A DNA stretch of 64,000 nucleotides, taken from positions 1 to 64,000 of the forward strand of contig CAYNNQ010000002.1 of NCBI GenBank assembly GCA_964398785.1. The letters run 5' to 3'. The notes below the pieces were generated by a model. That model was given only the letters and a program-made list of their open reading frames with translations, ran no database searches and was not told the DNA's origin. The position numbers and the translations under genes are program-made. Each line of letters begins with the position of its first letter. The stretch's first letter is position 1. Positions 7,103 to 13,997 of this stretch are shown piece by piece. The DNA comes from CAYNNQ01 sp964398785 (GTDB taxonomy: Bacteria > Desulfobacterota > Desulfovibrionia > Desulfovibrionales > Desulfonatronovibrionaceae).

Positions 7103-9589
7103 CTACAGTGAGAGTGCAACACCAGCAGTCGTGGCAATTTTAAATACTATGTCCGTAATGTCCTTGACCATGCGCAGGTAGGGGATACGTTCGAGATCTT
7201 CGGGCACGACCACGGTATCACCGGGCATAAGTTGGGTGTTATCCAGAGGACTTGAAAAGCCGGCATCCTGCTGTGCAGAGATCACTTCCCCATTGGCGCG
7301 CAAAACATATATGTAGTCCTCATCCGCGGATTTTGTAGGTCCACCGGATTTGTTTAGATAGTATTCCGCAGTCCGCCCGGGTTGATACATATACGCACTT
7401 GGTGAATATACGGAACCGGTTACCGCCACGAAATTGGGTCTTTGGGGTACATGGAGGGCGTCACCACCCTCCAGGCGGAAATCATACTTAGATCCCGCAA
7501 AAGTTTCGAGATCAGCCAAAGTGATAGCAATCCGGCCTTCTACTTCCACATCTTTTAGTTTTGATATAAATCCTTGGATATTTTTCCTCGTCTGCTGAGC
7601 AAGGGCGGCCTCTTCCTTGGAAAGGGCACTTTGAGTCTCTTCGGACATGGCTTTGTAGGTACGCATCTCCAGTTCCCGAATCAGCTTGTCAACGCTCTTC
7701 CTCTGGATCTCCTTTGCCTGGGGGGAAGTGAATTTGGCCCCAAAGAAGTAGGCTTGATCGGTAAATCCCCCGGCCCGGCTGATAACGTCGGAAAGCCGTT
7801 CTCCCTCACGAATGCGGTATGTCCCCGGAAATTTGAATTCTCCAGTCAGTTCCACGGTGCTTGTTTTTTGGGCATCCTTGGCCAAAGGAACGAAGACGTA
7901 ATCCAGGGGCTTAAGGGTGAAATTTTTTCGTTTGGAAGCCTGGGACAAAGAGATGTGCTCGGTGCTTATTTTCCCATTTTTTAAATGCTGTCGGCTTACT
8001 TCTAGGCGGGAGAGCTTGGCCCCAAATTTTGTGCCCCCGGCTAGGGAGATCAGGTCATCCACGCTCATTTCCGGCCGAAATTTGTACTCTCCAGGCTGCC
8101 ATACTGCCCCGGAAATACGGACTTTTTGTTTTATGCCCTTTTCTTTCCGGGAAAGGACCACTATACGGTCCCGTGATTTTAGCGGTTGGTCGTACTTGCC
8201 TTGCAGGAGTTTATCCAGAGGGAATTGGTTTATAGTATATCTGGTGGTTTGTGGGTTGTATCTGTAAATAAGGCCAAATTCGGTTATGGCTTCGGGTTTG
8301 AGTTGCTGTTTGGATTGGAGAATGTCTGATAATTTCATCCCTTTTTGAAAACTATACTCCGTGGGATACCAGACATGACCCCTTAGGCGAACCGCATCGG
8401 ACTTGGCCATTTCAATATAACCGATCTTGAGCATGTCTCCGGAAAGGATTTTTTTCTTTTTCCAGTCTTGGGAGCTGTCTTTAGTCCCTAGGGAAAGTAT
8501 CTGCGGTTCTTTATTGTCCTTATATCTAAATATATTCAATTGCGGGGTATAGCTCTGGGGCAAGAGACCTCCGGCCAAATCCAGCAATTCCCCAACATTT
8601 TTTTCCTCTTTGAGTTCGAAAATGCCTTGGTGGACAACTCCCCCGGATACTGCGGCAGTTGGACCGATATGCGGGACAAAGATAACATCCCGGTCCTCCA
8701 AAATCAGTTCTTGTGGGGCGGTTCCCTGCAGCAGCAGATTATAGAGGTCAATTTGTTTCTTTTTTCCCTCTTCCCGGACAAGGTTTATGCGCCGGAGACT
8801 TCCGTATTTGGGTATCCCCCCGGCCGCGAGGAGGGCATGCAAAGGAGTGGAAAATGCCGGTACCATGTGTAGTCCTGGCTCTTGTACAGCACCGACCACG
8901 TATACCTCAATGCTGCGTAGCTCCTCTAGAGACACTGCTATTTTTATGCCCTGAATGTACTCTTGGAATTTTCTTTTTAAGACCTCTTTAACATTTCCCA
9001 GTTTAATACCGGTCAGGGAAACCACTCCAATTTGGGGCATGGCAGCCGAACCATCCGGCCTGATGCGGGTTTCAAATTCCCGGTCCGCCCCAGAGCCCCA
9101 AATATGGACGCGCAAAGAGTCACCAGGACCTAGGGTGTAATCCTTGTCCGGGACAATATGCGAGCGTATTTTTTGGCTGGAGGATTTAAAAAGCTTGTAG
9201 CCGAACTGGCGCAATGTGGAGTTTGTACCCCCGTACATGGAGTTGTATGTCTTTTCGATCTCCGAGAGGGAAGTAGTGGTCTTGCTAGACTGCTTTTTTT
9301 TGGCTTCTTTTTGTTTCTTTTTATTTTTCGAAGAGTCTTCGGCGGATTTTTTTTCTTTTTGCTTCTGTTTATCTTGAATATTGCTGGGCAGTTTGTTTAA
9401 TTGCTTTTGTTTATCCGGTGAAAGTTTTTTTACTTTATTTTGGATATTGCTGGGTAGTTTTTTCAGTTGCTTTTGAGTGATGCACTGGGCATTTTGCGGG
9501 ATGAGAAAGCAAAGGGAAAAGATAACTAAAAGCAAAGGAAAAAAGGAAAATATGCTAAACAAACGCTTTAAATTCAGGATACCAGACAT
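7103..9589 (-). CDS. Wza-like polysaccharide export protein with multiple SLBB domains
   Basis: This is probably the periplasmic/outer-membrane exit channel for the polysaccharide. After a signal segment (FSIFSFFPLLLVIFSLCFLI) comes a repetitive lysine-rich stretch in which KLPSNIQ occurs twice. The polysaccharide-export domain follows (YTLGPGDSLRVHIWGSG), then several SLBB-type repeats, visible as VYVVGAVQEPGLH, VRLRGHVWYP, VRISGAVWQPGEY, VELTGEFKFPGTY and VAVTGSVYSP. At about 828 residues it is over twice the length of Wza. I chose the ATG at 9587-9589 with GAGCTGAAT before it. A GTG at 9637 would add 16 residues ahead of the signal. Unlike Wza it shows no lipobox. Confidence 0.85.
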   Translation of the reverse strand: MSGILNLKRLFSIFSFFPLLLVIFSLCFLIPQNAQCITQKQLKKLPSNIQNKVKKLSPDKQKQLNKLPSNIQDKQKQKEKKSAEDSSKNKKKQKEAKKKQSSKTTTSLSEIEKTYNSMYGGTNSTLRQFGYKLFKSSSQKIRSHIVPDKDYTLGPGDSLRVHIWGSGADREFETRIRPDGSAAMPQIGVVSLTGIKLGNVKEVLKRKFQEYIQGIKIAVSLEELRSIEVYVVGAVQEPGLHMVPAFSTPLHALLAAGGIPKYGSLRRINLVREEGKKKQIDLYNLLLQGTAPQELILEDRDVIFVPHIGPTAAVSGGVVHQGIFELKEEKNVGELLDLAGGLLPQSYTPQLNIFRYKDNKEPQILSLGTKDSSQDWKKKKILSGDMLKIGYIEMAKSDAVRLRGHVWYPTEYSFQKGMKLSDILQSKQQLKPEAITEFGLIYRYNPQTTRYTINQFPLDKLLQGKYDQPLKSRDRIVVLSRKEKGIKQKVRISGAVWQPGEYKFRPEMSVDDLISLAGGTKFGAKLSRLEVSRQHLKNGKISTEHISLSQASKRKNFTLKPLDYVFVPLAKDAQKTSTVELTGEFKFPGTYRIREGERLSDVISRAGGFTDQAYFFGAKFTSPQAKEIQRKSVDKLIRELEMRTYKAMSEETQSALSKEEAALAQQTRKNIQGFISKLKDVEVEGRIAITLADLETFAGSKYDFRLEGGDALHVPQRPNFVAVTGSVYSPSAYMYQPGRTAEYYLNKSGGPTKSADEDYIYVLRANGEVISAQQDAGFSSPLDNTQLMPGDTVVVPEDLERIPYLRMVKDITDIVFKIATTAGVALSL

Positions 9590-9676
9590 ATTCAGCTCTT
9601 TTATAGTGTATTTGATGGCAATATTGGAGTTTTTCACTGCACCGTAGGCAAGTTTTGTTATAATTCCGTATGTCTT

Positions 9677-9808
9677 GATGCGCCTGCAAAAAGTATGTTT
9701 TTGTATGCAGTTTTAAATTGTTAAGTGTTAAGTTCTAAGTAAAATCAGATAGTTGCACGATTTAATCTGTACATTTAACTCCAGAATTGGACTTTTTGCA
9801 GATGCCTC
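9677..9808 (+). repeat. R1 dispersed repeat, copy 5
   Basis: A full element from GATGCGCCTGCAAAAA to CTTTTTGCAGATGCCTC, between the SLBB export gene and the Gly/Ala-rich protein gene. The 337 bases between those genes hold only this repeat and the terminator at 9906. Confidence 0.9.
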
Positions 9809-9905
9809 TGTCTTCTTTCGTATAACTAAATAATTTTGAAGGTTATATACTATTGTGAGTAGTCCATAATTCATTGTTTATTAAAAAATCTTTTGGACTA
9901 AAAAA

Positions 9906-9939
9906 ATCCAAAGAGGGCCCATATAACCCTCTTTGGATT
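9906..9939 (-). terminator. Rho-independent terminator of the Gly/Ala-rich protein gene
   Basis: A 14-bp inverted repeat (AATCCAAAGAGGG / CCCTCTTTGGATT) lies 36 bases past the stop. On the minus strand it runs into a T tract (GGATTTTTTAG). Confidence 0.85.
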
Positions 9940-9974
9940 TATATCCTTTAATTATTTTTATCAATTATCAACTA

Positions 9975-10367
9975 TTAATGACCGTGACCGTGCGCTTCAT
10001 CGTCACCACCGCTACTCATTGCTGCAGCAACCCCAGCTGCAACGGCAGCTGCGCCAGCAGCTCCAGCTGCAATGGTTCCAGCTCCAACTCCAGCACCGGC
10101 AGCTGTGCCAGCTGCTCCAGCACCTGCAGCTCCAGCCGCTCCGGCTCCGGCCCCGGCACCAGCACCGGCCCCGGCACCAGCACCAGCTCCGGCGCCTCCA
10201 GCACCAGCTCCTGCGCCTCCTCCGGCTCCGGCTCCTGCGCCTCCTCCGGCTCCGGCTTCTCCGGCGGCGGCTCCACCACCACCAGCAGCAGCGCCTTCGG
10301 CAGCAAAGGCAGGAGCACCAAAACATACCATTATTCCGATCAACATAATTGATACGAATTTCCGCAT
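9975..10367 (-). CDS. Secreted Gly/Ala-rich protein, GfcA/YjbE-like
   Basis: The 130-residue protein has a clear Sec signal (MRKFVSIMLIGIMVCFGAPAFA, cut before AEGAA). About 70 residues made almost wholly of Gly and Ala follow, with GAGAGAG runs like silk. Next come a more hydrophobic Ala/Val helix (AAAVAAGVAAAM) and an acidic, histidine-rich end (SSGGDDEAHGHGH). Signal peptide, low-complexity body, hydrophobic segment, then a short Gly/Asp tail is the layout of E. coli GfcA and YjbE, encoded beside yjbH homologues, as here. Function is not established in that family either. TGAGGTAAAT before the ATG is the ribosome binding site. It has its own promoter and terminator, so it may be expressed more strongly than the rest of the locus. 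Confidence 0.8.
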   Translation of the reverse strand: MRKFVSIMLIGIMVCFGAPAFAAEGAAAGGGGAAAGEAGAGGGAGAGAGGGAGAGAGGAGAGAGAGAGAGAGAGAGAAGAAGAGAAGTAAGAGVGAGTIAAGAAGAAAVAAGVAAAMSSGGDDEAHGHGH

Positions 10368-10469
10368 ATTTACCTCACTTTTGGTTGAAAAATTATAAGA
10401 ATTAATAGTATCTGTATATTGATTGTTTACCTTAAACTCGCGGTTTCGAATTAATATAAACCATAATGG

Positions 10470-10499
10470 AAAATTAGATATAATGTCAATCCCAATTTT
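10470..10499 (-). promoter_or_regulatory. Putative sigma-70 promoter of the Gly/Ala-rich protein gene
   Basis: On the minus strand, TTGACA (10494-10499) is followed 18 bases on by TATGGT (10470-10475). The leader to the ATG would be about 95 bases. Confidence 0.45.
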
Positions 10500-10576
10500 G
10501 AAAAAATCTGGCTGTTATTTTTTATCCATTCGGCTTTTCGTGTGGCACAAATAACAGACAAAAAAGTAAGTCTTGG

Positions 10577-10792
10577 TTTCTAGCAACCCTCCGTTAAGCC
10601 TTTATTCCTCATTCTTTTTCAAAATTTTTTGGGGTAACATTTGGGTGTTTTCGGGGTAAATGTGTCCGTCACCGCAAAAGTTACCCCGTTTATTTAATCG
10701 CTGTCAATGGATGTTGCTAGACTTGTAGACACTAAAAAACCCCGAGAATATTGACTTTCCCGGGGCTAATAGATTTTGTGAAATTTATTTAG
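10577..10792 (+). repeat. Duplicate of the integrase-B upstream/attachment arm (island remnant)
   Basis: This stretch closely matches 23669-23879, base for base over most of its length. It begins with TTCTAGCAACCCTCCGT, which in the other copy starts at the first base upstream of the integrase B ATG. It includes GGGGTAAC and GGGGTAAA boxes, a GTTACCCC box and a CCCCG/CGGGG hairpin, and runs straight into an att core. The homology stops abruptly at about 10577 with no integrase gene beyond. I read it as the arm left behind by a third island. Confidence 0.75.
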
Positions 10793-10820
10793 ATTGGTTA
10801 TTGGTGGAGGCGGCGGGAGT
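10793..10820 (-). other. att site, left end of island A
   Basis: A copy of the ssrA 3' end (GGTGGAGGCGGCGGGAGT preceded by ATTGGTTATT). It is identical to the true ssrA end through GGGAGT, then diverges into TCTTAAG instead of the T-arm sequence CGAACCC. Confidence 0.85.
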
Positions 10821-11013
10821 TCTTAAGTTGAACTCCTAATTTTTCACGCAACAACCTGTAATCCCTGAAGAATTGCTTCAGCCTATGGATACGGGTTTGA
10901 CGTTTAGTTTGACTTCCATGTGGTAATTTGTCGCCTCAGATTGAGGACGTAAACTGAAATCGAACCGTGAGTCAAGCGTAGTTAAAATAGATAAAAACAG
11001 GTTTAAAGGTTAA

Positions 11014-11307
11014 TTATGCCTCGTTATACATAATAAAGTGATTAAAGGTCCTTGTCTCCTCGTCTTCGAGGTATTTACTCAGGTCTCCACATTTACAAAG
11101 CAACTTTGAGTGAACCTGTTCAAGTTCTTTTATGGTCTCAGTTATTTCGCTCTTCAGTTCTTCTGGGACTTCTGCTGAAGCTATTTCATCCCAGGTCGTA
11201 AAGTAGCTTTTGGACTTGTCTGTCTTGTATTCTATAAGTAAACCTAAACCATCAACTTCCGATTTAACATCAACTGAACCTGCATTGTTAATTCTGAATT
11301 CAAACAT
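11014..11307 (-). CDS. Hypothetical protein (97 aa), island A
   Basis: A 97-residue, acidic, soluble-looking protein (MFEFRINNAGSVDVKSEVDG...) with a helical middle (ELKSEITETIKELEQVHSKL) and two cysteines in CKCGD. The spacing does not form an obvious zinc site. AGGAGG lies 6 bases before the ATG, which supports real translation. No family is recognised. It is the last gene before the left end of island A and may be cargo. Confidence 0.6.
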   Translation of the reverse strand: MFEFRINNAGSVDVKSEVDGLGLLIEYKTDKSKSYFTTWDEIASAEVPEELKSEITETIKELEQVHSKLLCKCGDLSKYLEDEETRTFNHFIMYNEA

Positions 11308-12225
11308 ACATCCTCCAATGTGTTTTACTGTTTGATTATACTAAAGGTCACATGGAAGTTCTGTATGTTCCATGAATTAAAATACAGGTCAATAGGGTTT
11401 CTAAAATCTTATTTATTAGATTTTCATCATAACTGATATTGAAAAAAAAACTGCCTATAGTATAGTTGTATCATTTATTTACAGGCTTTTAAAGTCAATA
11501 TACTGGAATTATTGGACATATTTAACAAAAAAAGGTAAAGCTATATCTGGACAGAAGGGAAGGGTAGCCCTTAAGTCAAATACAGCTTTACCTATTAAAG
11601 TGATTAGTAGTGAGAGGAAAGAGAGGTTGGCTATAGTGGTTGTCTTTAGATACCTATAATTCCTCCTCAGGTATATTGTATGAGTTGTCCTTAAGTGGAG
11701 GAATTAGAGCATGACTGTAGATAGGACTACAGCATGTCCTATAGTCTATCTTAAGGTTATCTTTAGTTGTCTTTAGATTAAACCTGAAGATTATCTACAG
11801 CAGGGAGTTGAACCTCATATCCTTCGGTTGACCCCCCTTTCCCCCCACTGCGCTCAACCATGCGGGTTGCGAAGGGACTTTAAGTCCCTTTTTCGCTCAA
11901 CCATGCGGTTGTCTCAGTGGCACAGGGAAAGGGAGTACACCTAAAGGACATGAAGTTCTTCTTTTTGAACCTCATAGTGCCTTGCGGTATATTCCCCCCG
12001 GAGAAGCTTTTCTCTGAACAGTAGGACACTTTCTGATAAATAAAGATTATAGGTGGTTAAGTAGTAAAAATGAAGAGATACTTGCAGATTGCCTTGTTAA
12101 TAAAAGTTCAGCAATTACTGGTGCTTATAGATGGGGATTTATATAAAGCTCAAATTTCCTTTGTGTGGACTCATGTTTCTTTACGGGAGTTACCTACGGG
12201 ATAAGTTATTTGCGTCCAGCACAAC
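11308..12225. other. Gene-free, inverted-repeat-rich stretch of island A
   Basis: There is no credible gene in 918 bases, but there is dense secondary-structure potential. AGGTAAAGCT / AGCTTTACCT (11533-11593) has an inner AAGGG/CCCTT hairpin. AATTCCTCC / GGAGGAATT pairs 11658-11705. ATAGGAC / GTCCTAT pairs 11721-11742. A near-palindrome AAGGGACTT-T-AAGTCCCTT (11872-11890) runs into T5. Direct repeats include GCTCAACCATGCG (about 11853 and 11895), TTGTCTTTAGAT (about 11639 and 11767) and TTGAACCTCATA. It could be a structured RNA, a replication/transfer origin or a decayed region. Confidence 0.55.
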
Positions 12226-12723
12226 TTAAATGTGAGCTTCTTGTGGTGAAGTGAGTGAGCTTGGTGCCTGGGATTCCTCCAACATCTCCCGCTGCTGTTC
12301 CAGTTTCTTATCTTTCTCGGTGATGACTGACTCAGCCACTTTCAGGGCTTTTGCCATAAGCATCTGAGAATCCTCTTCCTGCTCTTGGCCCTGGACATAT
12401 CCACCGTGCTTACGGATGGACGGAAGGACCTGACTTGTAACCCACTTCTTGAAGGCCTTGGCCTCCGGTTTGCGAGACTTGAGAATGAAAAAGTAGAGGC
12501 CGGATTCGTTGACCACCGTCATGCGTTGGTTCCCGCCAGGGGTATCAATATTACTAATACCCTTTTCATCCGTGTCTAATTCTCGAACCGCCATTGCAAC
12601 ATTGTTAATATTCAACACCTTACACAAATCCTTTGCCACGAACCACGGCTCACCTGAAGTTTCATCTTTCAAAGACCGTACGGCAAAACCGTAGTAATTG
12701 AATTCCATAATATTAGTAGTCAT
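12226..12723 (-). CDS. BRO-family / phage antirepressor-like protein
   Basis: The 165-residue protein carries a Bro-N domain (about residues 6-105): FAVRSLKDETSGEPWFVAKD, LCKVLNINNVAMAVRELDTDEKG, MTVVNESGLYFFILKSRKPEAKAFKKWV and VLPSIRKHGGYV. This is the full sequence order seen in phage antirepressors and BRO proteins. A short charged helical tail replaces the usual C-terminal DNA-binding module. I start it at ATG 12721-12723 because AAAGGAGG sits 8 bases upstream. It is divergent from the serine recombinase gene and shares its control region. A regulatory DNA-binding role is inferred from the family. Confidence 0.8.
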   Translation of the reverse strand: MTTNIMEFNYYGFAVRSLKDETSGEPWFVAKDLCKVLNINNVAMAVRELDTDEKGISNIDTPGGNQRMTVVNESGLYFFILKSRKPEAKAFKKWVTSQVLPSIRKHGGYVQGQEQEEDSQMLMAKALKVAESVITEKDKKLEQQREMLEESQAPSSLTSPQEAHI

Positions 12724-12768
12724 CTTTAGTCCTCCTTTAGTTATGGGGTCTTGGGCTTGGCCTATGGT

Positions 12769-12865
12769 GTGTTTAAAAAAGTACACCTTTTCGACGCCTC
12801 TGTGTTGATGTGTTAAAAAAGTCCCTTTTAGACTTATTGACAGTCATTCTAAAAAGGTCTATGAG
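12769..12865 (+). promoter_or_regulatory. Divergent control region: direct repeats, dyad and recombinase promoter
   Basis: Two direct repeats, GTGTTTAAAAAAGTACACC (12769) and GTGTTAAAAAAGTCCC (12810), are followed by TTGACA (12837-12842), a 17-base spacer and TATGAG (12860-12865). The promoter is embedded in a dyad CCTTTTAGA...TCTAAAAAGG. It could be the binding (res-like) site of the serine recombinase, an operator of the BRO protein, or both. Confidence 0.5.
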
Positions 12866-12900
12866 GTTTTTAACGCAAGACAGCAAAAGGAGGTTTCGTC

Positions 12901-13464
12901 ATGTCTTCAGGTCAGCGGATAGGATACGTCAGGGTTAGTTCAGTAGGACAAAATACTGGCAGACAACTTGAAGGAATTAAGTTGGACAAGACGTTCGAAG
13001 AAAAGGTGTCTGGAAAGGATGTCAAACGGCCTCAGCTTCAGGCTTGTTTAGATTACTGCAGGTCTGGAGATACACTTCACGTCCACAGTATAGATAGGCT
13101 TGCCAGGAATCTTCAGGACCTCCAGTCCATCGTGGACAAACTCACACGGAAAGGCGTAAAGGTTATTTTTCACAAAGAAAACCTGACATTCTCCGGAGAG
13201 GATTCCCCCATGAACAAGCTTTTGTTTCAAGTCATGGGGGCATTCAGCGAGTTTGAACGGAACTTGATTCGGGAAAGGCAAGCTGAAGGCATTGCCGAAG
13301 CCAAGGCCAAAGGGAAACATCTTGGAAGGCCTAGTAAACTTGATTCGAGCAAGAAGGCTGAGATTCGCCACAGAAAGTTGGAGGAAGAAGAGGATGTCAG
13401 TATCTCTCAGCTTGCCAAGGAATATAATGTCTCTCGGGCCACCGTGTACAATGCCTTGAAGTAG
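12901..13464 (+). CDS. Serine recombinase (resolvase/invertase family)
   Basis: The 187-residue protein is of resolvase size. The catalytic domain opens with RIGYVRVSSVGQNTGRQLEG, the nucleophile being a serine of VRVSS. It continues with HVHSIDRLARNLQDL and MGAFSEFERNLIRERQAEGI (the E helix), followed by the AKGKHLGRPSKL linker. A C-terminal helix-turn-helix (ISQLAKEYNVSRATVYNAL) binds the crossover-site arms. AAGGAGG lies 8 bases before the ATG. It is the only plus-strand gene of island A and is transcribed away from the BRO gene. It may resolve dimers or invert a segment of the island. Confidence 0.92.
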   Translation: MSSGQRIGYVRVSSVGQNTGRQLEGIKLDKTFEEKVSGKDVKRPQLQACLDYCRSGDTLHVHSIDRLARNLQDLQSIVDKLTRKGVKVIFHKENLTFSGEDSPMNKLLFQVMGAFSEFERNLIRERQAEGIAEAKAKGKHLGRPSKLDSSKKAEIRHRKLEEEEDVSISQLAKEYNVSRATVYNALK

Positions 13465-13518
13465 GACCTGTGGCGTACTGCTTTAGAGGAGTTCAGGACC
13501 TTTAGGGAAACTGAAGCT

Positions 13519-13553
13519 AGGCCTACGGTTGCACCGTGGGCCTTGATTTTTTT
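13519..13553 (+). terminator. Terminator of the serine recombinase gene
   Basis: The hairpin AGGCCTACGG-TTG-CACCGTGGGCCT (near-perfect stem) is followed by TGATTTTTTT, 55 bases past the stop. Confidence 0.75.
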
Positions 13554-13656
13554 AAAATATGGATGTTTTCCTTCAGTGGGTCCGATACCCCCAATGGGGA
13601 AAGCAAAAACACGGACAAGCGTATATAAAGGCCTTCAGAAATGTGTGGTCTGTATT

Positions 13657-13941
13657 TCAAGGGTCTTTAGTTTGCTGTGTATATTTAATTTTAAATTTCA
13701 TGATGAGCCGGTAGACGTCACGTTCAGGGATGATGGTGACAAACTGTTTACCACCCGCCGTAAGGAGGCGGCGTTTCATCGCCCCCTTGCAATGAGTGGA
13801 TATAACGTCCTTTGGGAAACGATAACCCAACACCTTAGCCACATCAGAGGCCACGAACCAAACAGTTTCATCCTGGCCGACCAGGACACGGATGTCGATG
13901 TTACGGATTTAATGTTTTGCCGCCGTATATTGAACGCTCAT
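13657..13941 (-). pseudogene. Decayed BRO-family gene
   Basis: The minus-strand frame reads MSVQYTAAKH, a TAA stop, then IRNIDIRVLVGQDETVWFVA, SDVAKVLGYRFPKDVISTHC and FVTIIPERDVYRLIM before stopping. Those segments are a Bro-N domain, but an in-frame stop follows the only good ATG, and the C-terminal half of the domain (the LPSIRK region) is absent. The upstream half could only be expressed from a weak internal GTG. It is a second, older BRO paralogue of the gene at 12226, lying just downstream of the integrase gene. Confidence 0.65.
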
Positions 13942-13997
13942 CTCGCATTGCTTTTAGTTTTATTTTTTCTTGTATATCTTGAGCCATAAATCTATCC

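Noticed and set aside
9933..10398. Several open frames on both strands over the Gly/Ala-rich gene
   Set aside because: GC-rich triplet repeats keep other frames open by chance. Only the minus-strand 130-codon frame has a signal peptide, ribosome binding site and terminator.
13543..13989. Plus-strand frame (148 aa) opposite the decayed BRO gene
   Set aside because: It begins within a terminator T run and overlaps a recognisable Bro-N sequence on the other strand.
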